Assembly (NCBI GenBank): GCA_003990955.1
Contig: BIFV01000002.1
Coordinates: 124,001-188,000 of the forward strand
Reading direction: 5' to 3'
Origin: Sporomusaceae bacterium FL31
GTDB lineage: Bacteria > Bacillota > Negativicutes > DSM-1736 > Dendrosporobacteraceae
DNA: 64,000 nucleotides
The notes beneath the pieces are model-generated. The model was given only the letters and a program-made list of their open reading frames with translations, was not told the origin of the DNA and did not search any database. The position numbers and the translations under genes were made by a program. Positions 28,794 through 37,256 of the stretch are shown in pieces. The stretch's first letter is position 1. Every line of letters starts with the position of its first letter.

Positions 28794-28824
28794 AAGCAAG
28801 ACTTGCTTACTGCAAGTCTTGCTT
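28794..28824 (-). terminator. Hairpin between lctP copies 3 and 2, second terminator or attenuator
   Basis: Perfect 13-base arms AAGCAAGACTTGC and complement with a 5-base loop are followed by TTGTTTTATAT on the minus strand. It follows the main copy 3 terminator by about 60 bases. Confidence 0.6.
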
Positions 28825-28882
28825 TTAACAAAACAATAGCTTCTTCCTATTTTCAGAAAGACAATATCATTAAATAAAATAA

Positions 28883-28914
28883 AAAAAGGTTGAGACAATT
28901 GTCTCAACCTTTTT
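28883..28914 (-). terminator. Terminator after lctP copy 3
   Basis: A fully symmetric palindrome with arms AAAAAGGTTGAGACAA is located 17 bases after the stop codon and is flanked by T/A runs suitable for termination on either strand. Confidence 0.92.
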
Positions 28915-28930
28915 AAAAAACATTTGTTTT

Positions 28931-30568
28931 TTAAGGAATCATCCAGGATAACCAGTATGCTTGTGCATAAGTCATAATCATAACAGCCAATGCCAGGATG
29001 AAGGAATGCATTACAGTGAAGTTAAACAGGTCTCCCTCTTTACCAACAAGACCGGTAGCTGCTGTAGCAACTGCGATACTTTGTGGGGAAATCATTTTAC
29101 CAGTAACACCACCGGAGGAGTTAGCAGCAACAGTTAAAACATCGCTTACGCCAACTTGTTGTGCAGTTACAGCCTGTAAGTTACCGAACAATGCGTTAGC
29201 AGAAGTATCGGAACCAGTCAGGAATACACCCAACCAACCAAGAAGTGGTGAGAAGAATGGGAAGAATTTGCCAGTACCGGCAAGGAACAGACCCATGCTT
29301 GCAGTCATACCAGAGTAGTTCATGATATAAGCAAGACCTAGTACGCAAGGGATAGTGATAAGAGGTTTTTTCAATTGAACGAAAGTTTTACCAAAGATAG
29401 TGAAGAAACGGCTAGGTCCAATTCCAAGAATTGCAGCAGAGATAATGCTGGCAATAAACAAGGCAGTACCAGCAGCGCTCAACCAGTTGATTTTATAAAG
29501 CGCAGCCATTGCGGTTGGTTTCTTAACGATAGGAGCTACTTGCATAACTACTTTATCAAGACCAGGAACTAAGATTTTGATAGTTGCTGCATCAAGAGCA
29601 GCTGCGATTGGTTTAATACCCCACAGGATAACCATAACAGTCAACACAAGGAATGGTGACCATGCTTTTAGAACTTTACCAAAAGTCAAATCTTTTGCGA
29701 TTTGAGCAGTAGTCGTTGCAGCAGCAACAGGTTCACCTGGGAAGCGCCAGATTTTAGCAGGCTTCCAAACTTTCAGGAATATTGTAAGTCCAATGATTGC
29801 AGCAAGTGAAGAAAGAATATCTGGAAGTTCTGGTCCAAGGTAGTTGGAAGAGAACCATTGAAGACCAGCGAAAGCAACACCAGCAACTAAACAAGCAGGA
29901 AGAACTTCCATTGCTGATTTCCAGCCAGCCATAAGAACAACTAACCAGATAGGAATGATTACGGATAAGAACGGTAATTGACGGCCAACCATGGCACTGA
30001 TTTTCATAACATCAATACCAGTTACTTGACCAGCAACGATGATAGGAATACCAATACCACCGAAAGCAACAGGAGCAGTATTCGCAATTAAGCACAATCC
30101 TGCAGCATAAAGAGGATTAAAACCAAGACCTACAAGCATACCAGCGGAGATAGCAACTGGAGTACCGAAACCAGCAGCACCCTCAAGGAATGCACCGAAT
30201 GCGAACGCAACAAGCAGAGCTTGTAAACGACGGTCATCAGTAATTGAAGCAATTGAATTTTTAACAACTTCAAACTGTCCAGTTTCAACAGTCATATTAT
30301 AGATGAAGATTGCAGTAATAACGATCCAGAAGATTGGGAATATACCATACATAGCGCCCATAGCAGTAGCAGTAAGAGCAGTGCCAACAGGCATTTTATA
30401 AACAAGAATTGCAATAAGAACAGCGGATACCATTGCAGCAGATCCAGCAATTTGACCAGGCGCGCGGCGTACAGCAAGTAGATAGAAGATAACAACCATC
30501 GGAATTGCTGCTAAGAAAGCCGACAACGCAAGGCTGTTCATTGGATCATAGATTTGAGTCCATGTCAT
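28931..30568 (-). CDS. lctP: L-lactate permease, copy 3
   Basis: A 545-residue LctP family permease, closely related to copy 2 (GAFLEGAAGFGTPVAISAGML, MNYSGMTASMGLFLAGTGKFFPFFSPLLGWLGVF). Compared with copy 2 it uses a narrower set of A- and T-ending codons, which in this window also mark the sdh genes. That suggests high expression. The ATG at 30568 gives MTWTQIYDP, matching the other copies; a GTG four codons upstream is part of the shared leader. The upstream region carries a candidate GntR operator and a purine-rich leader element. Confidence 0.95.
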   Translation of the reverse strand: MTWTQIYDPMNSLALSAFLAAIPMVVIFYLLAVRRAPGQIAGSAAMVSAVLIAILVYKMPVGTALTATAMGAMYGIFPIFWIVITAIFIYNMTVETGQFEVVKNSIASITDDRRLQALLVAFAFGAFLEGAAGFGTPVAISAGMLVGLGFNPLYAAGLCLIANTAPVAFGGIGIPIIVAGQVTGIDVMKISAMVGRQLPFLSVIIPIWLVVLMAGWKSAMEVLPACLVAGVAFAGLQWFSSNYLGPELPDILSSLAAIIGLTIFLKVWKPAKIWRFPGEPVAAATTTAQIAKDLTFGKVLKAWSPFLVLTVMVILWGIKPIAAALDAATIKILVPGLDKVVMQVAPIVKKPTAMAALYKINWLSAAGTALFIASIISAAILGIGPSRFFTIFGKTFVQLKKPLITIPCVLGLAYIMNYSGMTASMGLFLAGTGKFFPFFSPLLGWLGVFLTGSDTSANALFGNLQAVTAQQVGVSDVLTVAANSSGGVTGKMISPQSIAVATAATGLVGKEGDLFNFTVMHSFILALAVMIMTYAQAYWLSWMIP

Positions 30569-30963
30569 TAGTACTAACACCCTTTCGTTAATGCTTTAGC
30601 ATTTTTAGTTTTTTTGTGGAATTCTGAAAATTACTGATACATTCAATTGTGAGATCTCTGGTATGACTAGTGCGAGCACCTCTTACCCATCTCCCCCCTG
30701 CATCACCTCCCTAAAAGTCTATATAGCTCAAAGTAAACTATATAACTATTACACACCAGACCGTAAAAACAGGTTTAATTACCATCTACAGGTCAGGTGA
30801 CCAGACCAGGTATTGCCAACACATTCATTCTGCCTATTATCATTATTCTTTTTTGCTATGTTATTTTGAATTCTACATAAATAATGAAATTCCTTTTGAA
30901 CTTTTAGCTTTCTTAAAGTTATTTTTTTCACAACAACATAAATCGACTAAATTTTCGCAATTT
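30569..30963 (-). other. Leader and promoter region of lctP copy 3
   Basis: About 395 non-coding bases. On the minus strand TTAGGGAGGTG recurs at 30714-30704 (136 bases before the ATG), followed by a G6 tract with AGAT at 30698-30689. Two copies of GGTCTGGT lie further upstream, one of them next to the GGTCA/TGACC repeat. A seven-codon frame after GGGAGGTG is probably not translated, because the spacing is only a few bases and it is not conserved in copy 1. Confidence 0.45.
30791..30802. promoter_or_regulatory. Candidate GntR-type operator upstream of lctP copy 3
   Basis: The arms GGTCA and TGACC are separated by two bases. The TGGTC-n-GACC style resembles sites of FadR/LldR-type GntR regulators, and such a regulator is encoded at 22001-22768. 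The assignment is inference; no second exact copy was found before lctP copies 1 or 2. Confidence 0.35.
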
Positions 30964-31440
30964 TTACTCTATTTCGCGAAAATATCGCATGCTGGTCTTC
31001 TTCCATTCCTTTGTGCTATATAACATAATATAGTTGGTTAAGCCTGTCTCCTGCGACAATTTGGCCGCAAAATCCTGGCATTCCTTACGAGTATGGCCAT
31101 GTAACATGGTATAAAAATTATACCGCCAGTCGGCCTGCTCTGTCCGCACATAACAATGAGTAATCTCGGCTTTACTGGCCATCAAGCATCCAATTTCATC
31201 AATACGCTCATTGGGGATCAACCATGCACACAAGGCATTGGCAGAATAACCGACTTCGCGATGGCGCAGCACGGCTCCCATCTTGCGAATTTTTCCGCTT
31301 TTGGTATAACTCTTTAACCGGCTCAATAATTCAGTTTCACTGATTCCAAGTTTTTCGGCAATTTCCCGATAAGGCTCAGCCACTAATGGAAATTCATCCT
31401 GCATAGCACAGATAATTTTTTTATCAAGTTCGTCTAACAT
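30964..31440 (-). CDS. ahbB: Siroheme decarboxylase beta subunit (AhbB), Lrp/AsnC-like
   Basis: A 158-residue protein with an Lrp/AsnC-type N-terminal helix-turn-helix (FPLVAEPYREIAEKLGISETELLSRLKSY) and a C-terminal RAM-like domain ending KKTSMRYFREIE. The YNFYTMLHGHTRKEC stretch and MRYF tail are typical of AhbB. The AhbA/AhbB pair decarboxylates siroheme to 12,18-didecarboxysiroheme in the alternative heme pathway of anaerobes. It is seven bases after ahbA. A genuine Lrp regulator is the alternative, but paired Lrp-like genes of this form are diagnostic. AhbC and AhbD are not in the window. Confidence 0.86.
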   Translation of the reverse strand: MLDELDKKIICAMQDEFPLVAEPYREIAEKLGISETELLSRLKSYTKSGKIRKMGAVLRHREVGYSANALCAWLIPNERIDEIGCLMASKAEITHCYVRTEQADWRYNFYTMLHGHTRKECQDFAAKLSQETGLTNYIMLYSTKEWKKTSMRYFREIE

Positions 31441-31447
31441 ACTTCAC

Positions 31448-31900
31448 CTACTCTAAAGTAAACTGTACACTTACTTTGAATTTTTTTGTTGCTGGAAGAC
31501 TCAAAATATTGTCGACCCCTGGTAAGCTGCCAACATGCTCAAGAATTTCAGCTTGAACTCTTAGATCAGGACTCAATAAGGTAAACCACAGGTTAAAGCG
31601 ACCCTCGCGTTCGTAGTTGTGTGTTACGCCAGGATAGCTGTTAACAACAGCAGCAACCTCGGAAATACAGTCAGATTTGACCTCAACAGCTACCAAAGTG
31701 CCAACATAGCCTAGTTTTATCGAATCAAAAAATGGCCCAATCCTTCTAATATATCCGTTTTCTTTTAATGCGCGTAATCTTTCAATGACTGTCGCCTCAT
31801 CCGTACCTAACTGCTCTGCTAAAACCGCAAACGGACGGTGATCAAGCGGCAGATTTGTTTGAATGATATTGAGTAGCGCCTTATCAAATGCAGTGAGCAT
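31448..31900 (-). CDS. ahbA: Siroheme decarboxylase alpha subunit (AhbA), Lrp/AsnC-like
   Basis: A 150-residue partner of AhbB. It has an Lrp-type helix-turn-helix (HRPFAVLAEQLGTDEATVIERLRALKENGYIRRIGPFFD) and the PGVTHNYEREGRFNLWFTLLSP region; the His-Asn-Tyr-Glu-Arg stretch is conserved in AhbA proteins. It acts in heme synthesis from siroheme rather than as a DNA-binding regulator. It lies after the engB terminator, so ahbA-ahbB is likely its own transcript. In Bacillus the hemA operon occupies the equivalent place after lon-ysxC. Confidence 0.86.
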   Translation of the reverse strand: MLTAFDKALLNIIQTNLPLDHRPFAVLAEQLGTDEATVIERLRALKENGYIRRIGPFFDSIKLGYVGTLVAVEVKSDCISEVAAVVNSYPGVTHNYEREGRFNLWFTLLSPDLRVQAEILEHVGSLPGVDNILSLPATKKFKVSVQFTLE

Positions 31901-31942
31901 AGCATTCTCCTATGTAATCGTTATTATAAATTTTAGGCATTC

Positions 31943-31972
31943 AAAAGGGAGACAGCCAATACTGTCTCCCTT
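31943..31972 (-). terminator. Terminator after engB
   Basis: Perfect arms AAGGGAGACAG/CTGTCTCCCTT (31945-31972) with a six-base loop are followed by TTTT on the minus strand, nine bases after the engB stop. Confidence 0.85.
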
Positions 31973-31981
31973 CGGCTTGTT

Positions 31982-32605
31982 CTATTTTAGCAAAACATGA
32001 CCAATTACGTCAAGCAGCTCCTGTCGCCCCAGCCCTTTTGTTGATGAATAAACAATAAAGGGGGCTGGGGCAAGGCCTAATGCCTTTCTGATTACGCTTG
32101 TGTGCTTTTGGATAGCCATTTTACTGATTTTATCTGCTTTGGTTGTAACAACTTGAACAGGCAAATTATTGGCCACCAGCCACTTATACATATCAATATC
32201 ACTAGCCATCGGTGGATGCCTGATATCAATTAATTGACAAACCAGCTTTAATCGAGGTGATTTTAGCAAATACTCCTCAATAAACTTGGACCATTGCCGG
32301 CGATTGGACTGACCGGTACGAGCATACCCATAACCAGGTAAGTCAACAAGAAAAAATTCTGCTCGTTCCTCTGCATTGATCTTAGCTATCATCTGATAAA
32401 AATTAATTGTTTGAGTTTTCCCTGGAGTTCCGCTGATTCGCGCCAGCCCATGATGACGGCTCAGCGAATTAATCAGGGATGATTTGCCGACATTTGAGCG
32501 GCCAATAAATACGATCTCAGCAAAATCACCCTCAGGGTACTGATCTATTCTGACAGCTGATGCAATATATTTAGCTCTAATAATATCAAAAGCAGTTTCA
32601 GTCAT
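31982..32605 (-). CDS. engB: Ribosome biogenesis GTP-binding protein EngB/YsxC
   Basis: A 207-residue GTPase needed for assembly of the 50S subunit. The G1 motif [12 protein letters not shown] is near residue 32, the switch region gives [16 protein letters not shown]3 reads DLPGYGYA and G4 TKADK. Its start overlaps the lon stop by eight bases, the standard lon-ysxC coupling of Firmicutes. Confidence 0.97.
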   Translation of the reverse strand: MTETAFDIIRAKYIASAVRIDQYPEGDFAEIVFIGRSNVGKSSLINSLSRHHGLARISGTPGKTQTINFYQMIAKINAEERAEFFLVDLPGYGYARTGQSNRRQWSKFIEEYLLKSPRLKLVCQLIDIRHPPMASDIDMYKWLVANNLPVQVVTTKADKISKMAIQKHTSVIRKALGLAPAPFIVYSSTKGLGRQELLDVIGHVLLK

Positions 32606-34916
32606 TCAAACTCACCAAGGCGTGCTTCAACACCTCATCCATATGCTCAACAAGAACAAATTCCAAGCTGCGTTTCACGTTATTCGGAATATCATCCATA
32701 TCACGCTTATTCTCTTTTGGCATGATAATCTTTTTTATACCGACACGATGGGCTGCCAATACTTTCTCTTTAATACCGCCCACAGGAAGTACTCGCCCAC
32801 GCAAAGTAATTTCACCAGTCATAGCCAAATCATTTCTGACAGGTTTTGCAGTCAGCGCTGAAACAACTGCTGTAGCCATGGTAATTCCAGCAGATGGGCC
32901 ATCTTTGGGAATGGCGCCTTCCGGCAAATGAATGTGAATATCGTTTTTCTCATAAAACTCTAAATCAATCCCCAAGTCGCCAGCCTTCCCACGAATGTAA
33001 CTTAACCCTGCTTGTGCAGACTCACGCATCACTTCCCCAAGCTGCCCGGTCAAAATTAACTTTCCTTTTCCCTTGAGGATCGAAACTTCAGTCGGCAATA
33101 CATCGCCGCCAACTTCAGTCCAGGCAAGCCCAGTGCTAACCCCGACTTGCTCGGTTGCTTCAGCTTGACGCTGACGATATTTAGGAGCACCTAAGAAGGT
33201 ATGCAGGTTTTGAGCAGTAATTTTGATATTGGTGCGCTTATCTTGCACAATTTGCCGTGCCGACTTACGGCACAAGCTGGCAATATTTCGTTCCAGATTA
33301 CGGACACCAGCTTCACGGGTATAGTCATTAATGACCTTTTGAATTGTTCCTTCAGAAAAGACCACTTGTTTTTCTTTTAAGCCATGATCACGCATTTGTT
33401 TATTAACAAGATAACGTTTTGCAATCTGAACCTTTTCCTCATCCGTGTAACCAGCAATATGAATGACTTCCATCCGGTCAAGCAAGGGGCGTGGAATATT
33501 GTGCATGACATTGGCTGTAACAATCCAAAGCACTCGGGACAAATCAAAAGGAACTTCGACATAGTGATCACTAAAGGTATTATTTTGCTCTGGGTCAAGC
33601 ACCTCTAATAATGCAGCAGAAGGATCTCCCCGGAAATCTGCACTCATTTTATCAATTTCATCAAGCAAAAACACGGGATTCTTTGAAGCAGCAGTCCGCA
33701 TCCCTTGAATAATCCGGCCAGGTAAAGCTCCGACATAAGTCCGGCGATGACCACGGATTTCAGCCTCATCACGAACTCCGCCTAAGGAAACTCGAACGAA
33801 CTTGCGATCCATAGAGCGGGCAATGGATCGCGCCAATGAAGTTTTACCAACCCCTGGCGGCCCAACTAAGCACAGGATCGGGCCTTTCATTGTCTCAGTA
33901 AGTTTACGGATAGATAAATACTCAAGAATACGCTCTTTAACTTTTTCCAGGCCGTAATGATCCTCATCCAAAATGGTCTGGGCATTTACGATATCCAGGC
34001 TGTCATCCGTTTGTTTGGCCCAAGGCAGAGCAAATAGCCAATCCAGATAGGTTCTAATAACGCCACTTTCAGCCACCATCGGCGGCATCTTCTCAAGACG
34101 CTCAATTTCCTTATTGATTTTTTCAGCAACCTCTGGCGGGAATTCCTGCTCTTTTAGTCTTTCACGATATTCAGCGACTTCTGATGTCCGGTCATCCTTT
34201 TCGCCTAATTCTTTTTGAATTGCTTTTAGCTGCTCACGCAGGTAATATTCCTTTTGGGTTTTTTCCATCTGCTTGCGAACACGCACATTAATTTTTTTCT
34301 CTAATTCAAGAATTTCCATTTCCCGACCAAGAATTTCACAAAGCGTTTCCAGGCGGTCTTTAATTTCCACAGCATCTAATAAAGCCTGCTTATCTTCAAT
34401 CTTTAATGATAAGTGACTGGCAATTAAATCACTTAAACGTCCCGGTTCTTCAACCACCACAACTGAAACCAGCGTCTCAGGCGGAATTTTTTTGCTCAGT
34501 TTTACCCATTGCTCAAATTGGTGAACCGCAGTGCGGGTAAGCGCTTCAATCTCTGGCGTTTTTGCACCAGTATCATCAAATTCAGTAATTTCAACTTGAT
34601 AGAACGGTTCAAGTTCTTTATATTTCGTAATCTCAGCCCGATGCAAGCCTTCAACTAAAACCCGGATTGTACCGCCTGGCAGTTTTAGCAGCTGTTTAAT
34701 CTCGGCAACTGTGCCGACATTAAAAATATCATCTGGTTCAGGCTTATCATTTTGCGCATCAACTTGTGTTGCCAGCATAATCAGGCGGTCGTGAACCATC
34801 GCTTCTTCCAATGCACTAATTGATTTTTCCCGTCCCACATCGAGATGAATAATCATATATGGAAATACCAAAATGCCTCGAAGCGGCAGTAGTGGAATTG
34901 TACGTCTTTTTGCCAT
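32598..34916 (-). CDS. lon: ATP-dependent protease La (LonA)
   Basis: A cytoplasmic AAA+ serine protease of 772 residues in the order LAN substrate-binding domain, coiled coil, AAA+ module (Walker [13 protein letters not shown], Walker [11 protein letters not shown]) and protease domain with the catalytic serine in [14 protein letters not shown]. It degrades misfolded and regulatory proteins. The gene is in the conserved order tig-clpP-clpX-lonB-lon-engB, except that a plus-strand pair interrupts lonB and lon here. An AGGAGG box precedes the ATG. No CIRCE element was seen in its short upstream region. Confidence 0.97.
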   Translation of the reverse strand: MAKRRTIPLLPLRGILVFPYMIIHLDVGREKSISALEEAMVHDRLIMLATQVDAQNDKPEPDDIFNVGTVAEIKQLLKLPGGTIRVLVEGLHRAEITKYKELEPFYQVEITEFDDTGAKTPEIEALTRTAVHQFEQWVKLSKKIPPETLVSVVVVEEPGRLSDLIASHLSLKIEDKQALLDAVEIKDRLETLCEILGREMEILELEKKINVRVRKQMEKTQKEYYLREQLKAIQKELGEKDDRTSEVAEYRERLKEQEFPPEVAEKINKEIERLEKMPPMVAESGVIRTYLDWLFALPWAKQTDDSLDIVNAQTILDEDHYGLEKVKERILEYLSIRKLTETMKGPILCLVGPPGVGKTSLARSIARSMDRKFVRVSLGGVRDEAEIRGHRRTYVGALPGRIIQGMRTAASKNPVFLLDEIDKMSADFRGDPSAALLEVLDPEQNNTFSDHYVEVPFDLSRVLWIVTANVMHNIPRPLLDRMEVIHIAGYTDEEKVQIAKRYLVNKQMRDHGLKEKQVVFSEGTIQKVINDYTREAGVRNLERNIASLCRKSARQIVQDKRTNIKITAQNLHTFLGAPKYRQRQAEATEQVGVSTGLAWTEVGGDVLPTEVSILKGKGKLILTGQLGEVMRESAQAGLSYIRGKAGDLGIDLEFYEKNDIHIHLPEGAIPKDGPSAGITMATAVVSALTAKPVRNDLAMTGEITLRGRVLPVGGIKEKVLAAHRVGIKKIIMPKENKRDMDDIPNNVKRSLEFVLVEHMDEVLKHALVSLND

Positions 34917-35048
34917 GTGTATAGCCTCCTTTTGAGTTCCTAAAATTCATTGTTAGTTTCAACGCCCGTAAATATAAATATTCTTATGACAAGCACGAAA
35001 TCCTTTAATAATGGTATCATTAGCCAAAAAATACGCCAAATTTTTGTC

Positions 35049-35078
35049 TTTGCGCTATAATTACCTAAATGATATAAT
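35049..35078 (+). promoter_or_regulatory. Possible promoter of the 35133-37162 pair
   Basis: TTTGCG and TATAAT (35073-35078) are separated by 18 bases on the plus strand, about 55 bases before the first start codon. The -35 match is weak. Confidence 0.4.
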
Positions 35079-35132
35079 TGTTATGTTAACTAAAACAGTG
35101 TTGCCCGCTTCAGATTAGAAGGAGGAAACCGC

Positions 35133-35669
35133 ATGAATTGGCAAAATTACCGTTGGTCAATCGTGGGGCTTACTATAATTGTAACGCTAGCAGTACTGTT
35201 TGGCGGACAATTTTTATGGCAGCAACTAGCCATAGCTAAGCCAATGTCTCAAATTGCTCAAGGAATCGATGGCGTTGAATCTGCATTCCTGGAGAAAAAT
35301 AGTCAAAATGATTCTACAGTGAAAATCAATGTGACTTTAGCCCATGTAACAAACTTACAAACAACATATAAAGCTCTGAATGATCGCATATTCAACGTTT
35401 TAGGACACAAGAAATATAAAATAATCATCAACGATTCTCGAACACCTGAACTAGAACAGCTATACTATTCTATTCACTACTACATCCAAGAAGCCATCTT
35501 TACTGGTAATTTTGGATTAATGTCTGAAAAAATCCAAAGTAAAGCTGCTGCGAGCGGCAGTAATGCCCAGGTTTTTGTTGATGCAAAATACGTCTATTTG
35601 CAATTAAGCAGCCAGAACAGTAATATGTACATCGTTGTCCCAAGACAACCTGATCTGGAGGTGAAATGA
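35133..35669 (+). CDS. Uncharacterised one-pass membrane protein co-encoded with an FtsH-like protease
   Basis: A 178-residue protein with one N-terminal transmembrane helix (about residues 9-30, VGLTIIVTLAVLFGGQFLW). About 145 residues follow that, by the N-terminal anchor, probably lie outside the cytoplasmic membrane. There are no cysteines and no recognised domain. A strong AAGGAGGA box precedes the ATG. The stop overlaps the next start (ATGATG at 35666), indicating translational coupling to the FtsH-like protease. Canonical FtsH has a membrane-anchored extracytoplasmic domain of its own that the neighbour lacks. This gene may supply that part in trans; this is inference. I do not recognise the family. 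Confidence 0.75.
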   Translation: MNWQNYRWSIVGLTIIVTLAVLFGGQFLWQQLAIAKPMSQIAQGIDGVESAFLEKNSQNDSTVKINVTLAHVTNLQTTYKALNDRIFNVLGHKKYKIIINDSRTPELEQLYYSIHYYIQEAIFTGNFGLMSEKIQSKAAASGSNAQVFVDAKYVYLQLSSQNSNMYIVVPRQPDLEVK

Positions 35670-37162
35670 TGCGGCGTTTGGACGTTGCCATTGGAATCAT
35701 AGGCGGCTTCTTGTTATTCTTCGCGACGCAGGGCTATGATATCCTACCTGTAATTTTCTTCATAGCGATGATCGGTGGATTTATTTATCTCAATAAATCA
35801 CGGCTTGGCGGTAAATCCTTTGCCACCTTAAGTACCAAAGAGAGTTCCGGCCAGCTAGTAAAGTTTGAAGATATAGGTGGTCAGGAAGTTGCTAAAAACG
35901 AGCTCCGCGAAGCTCTAGAGTTTATAAAAGATACCGAGAGATTAAATCAACTTGGCATCCGCCCCTTAAAAGGTATTTTATTAAACGGTCCACCAGGAAC
36001 AGGTAAAACTTTACTAGCAAAAGCTGCAGCTCAATTTACCGATTCCGCTTTTGTTGCCGCCAGTGGATCAGAATTTGTAGAAATGTATGTTGGTGTCGGT
36101 GCACAGCGAATTCGTCAATTATTTAATCAAGCCAAGCAACAAGCCCGAAACGCGAAAAAAGACAGTGCCGTAATTTTTATTGATGAAATTGAAGTCCTGG
36201 GTGGAAAGCGCGGGCAAAGCAATAGTAATTTAGAATATGATCAAACCTTGAATGAGTTACTTGTACAGATGGATGGATTATCAAATAATGAACCTGTACG
36301 AATCTTAGTGGTTGCAGCCACAAATCGGGTTGATATTCTTGATCCTGCTATATTGCGCCCAGGCCGCTTTGATCGTCAAGTACGAGTCGACTTGCCTGAT
36401 AAAACAGGCCGTTTGCATATTCTTGATCTCCATACCCGCAATAAGCCATTATCAACGGACGTCTCCCTTGAAAACATTGCCGCTGATACCTTTGGTTTTT
36501 CTGGGGCTCATTTGGAAAGTGTTACAAACGAAGCGGCTATTATGGCATTGCGAGAAAATCTTGCCGAAATAAACGCCCATCACTTTAAGAATGCAATTGA
36601 AAAAGTCATGATGGGAGAAAAGCTTGATCGCATTCCTAATGAAGCCGAAAAACATCGAATTGCTATCCATGAAGCTGGCCATGCCCTACTGAGCGAAATC
36701 ATGGTGCCTGGTTCGGTTGCCTCTGTTAACGTAGCCTCACGCAGTATTGCTCTTGGCTATGTACGACAAACCCAGTCCGATGATATCTATTTGTATACAC
36801 TGGATTATTTGAAGGGAAAAATTGCTGTAGCTTTAGCTGGGGCAATTGCCGAAGAGTTACATTTTAACAATCGCAGCACTGGTGCAGCGAATGACTTTAA
36901 AGTTGCTGTTGATTATACTAAACAAATTATCTTTGGCGGTATGTCTGAGCTTGGTATTCTATCACCTGACGATATTCCGCAAGAATTGCTGCACACGACA
37001 ATTACTTCCATATTAAAAGAAATTGAAAAAGATGTTCGGGATGTATTAATAAAACATGAACATCAACTGCTTGCTGTTACCAAGATATTACTTGTCGATG
37101 AATGTATCAATGGCAGTGAATTCAGGCAGTTCCTGCAGCAAGAAGTAAGTTCTCAAGTATGA
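35666..37162 (+). CDS. FtsH-like membrane AAA+ zinc metalloprotease, short form
   Basis: A 498-residue protein with two closely spaced N-terminal hydrophobic segments (about residues 7-21 and 27-42) and almost no loop between them. A full FtsH AAA module follows: GPPGTGKTLLAKAAAQF (Walker A), VIFIDEIEVLG (Walker B) and NRVDILDPAILRPGRFDRQ (second region of homology). The zinc site HEAGH and the third ligand region GAANDFKVAV are intact, so proteolysis should be possible. The pore loop reads MYVGVGA, while most FtsH proteins have MFVGVGA. Usual FtsH proteins exceed 600 residues and have a 70-100 residue external domain that is missing here. It is likely a specialised paralogue. Confidence 0.9.
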   Translation: MMRRLDVAIGIIGGFLLFFATQGYDILPVIFFIAMIGGFIYLNKSRLGGKSFATLSTKESSGQLVKFEDIGGQEVAKNELREALEFIKDTERLNQLGIRPLKGILLNGPPGTGKTLLAKAAAQFTDSAFVAASGSEFVEMYVGVGAQRIRQLFNQAKQQARNAKKDSAVIFIDEIEVLGGKRGQSNSNLEYDQTLNELLVQMDGLSNNEPVRILVVAATNRVDILDPAILRPGRFDRQVRVDLPDKTGRLHILDLHTRNKPLSTDVSLENIAADTFGFSGAHLESVTNEAAIMALRENLAEINAHHFKNAIEKVMMGEKLDRIPNEAEKHRIAIHEAGHALLSEIMVPGSVASVNVASRSIALGYVRQTQSDDIYLYTLDYLKGKIAVALAGAIAEELHFNNRSTGAANDFKVAVDYTKQIIFGGMSELGILSPDDIPQELLHTTITSILKEIEKDVRDVLIKHEHQLLAVTKILLVDECINGSEFRQFLQQEVSSQV

Positions 37163-37180
37163 ATAGCTCCATCTTAAACA

Positions 37181-37220
37181 AAAAAACGACATTCGAATTG
37201 ATCTCGAATGTCGTTTTTTT
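37181..37220 (+). terminator. Terminator between the FtsH-like gene and lonB
   Basis: Arms AAAAAACGACATTCGA and its complement (seven-base loop) end in seven Ts on the plus strand; the A-run on the other side lets it serve the convergent lonB gene too. Confidence 0.9.
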
Positions 37221-37256
37221 GTTTATTGCTAACAAACTCCCAACAATACAAGCTTC

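Noticed and set aside
30680..30712. Seven-codon leader peptide after GGGAGGTG upstream of lctP copy 3
   Set aside because: The ATG is too close to the purine box, and the corresponding place before lctP copy 1 has no start codon.
21558..30739. Shared 12-base TCAAAGTAAACT upstream of lctP copies 1 and 3
   Set aside because: A near copy also occurs inside the ahbA coding sequence, and its position relative to the start codons is not constant, so chance is likely.
34917..35132. Heat-shock CIRCE or CtsR operators ahead of lon, clpP or clpX
   Set aside because: No TTAGCACTC palindrome or GGTCAAA direct repeats were found in these upstream regions.
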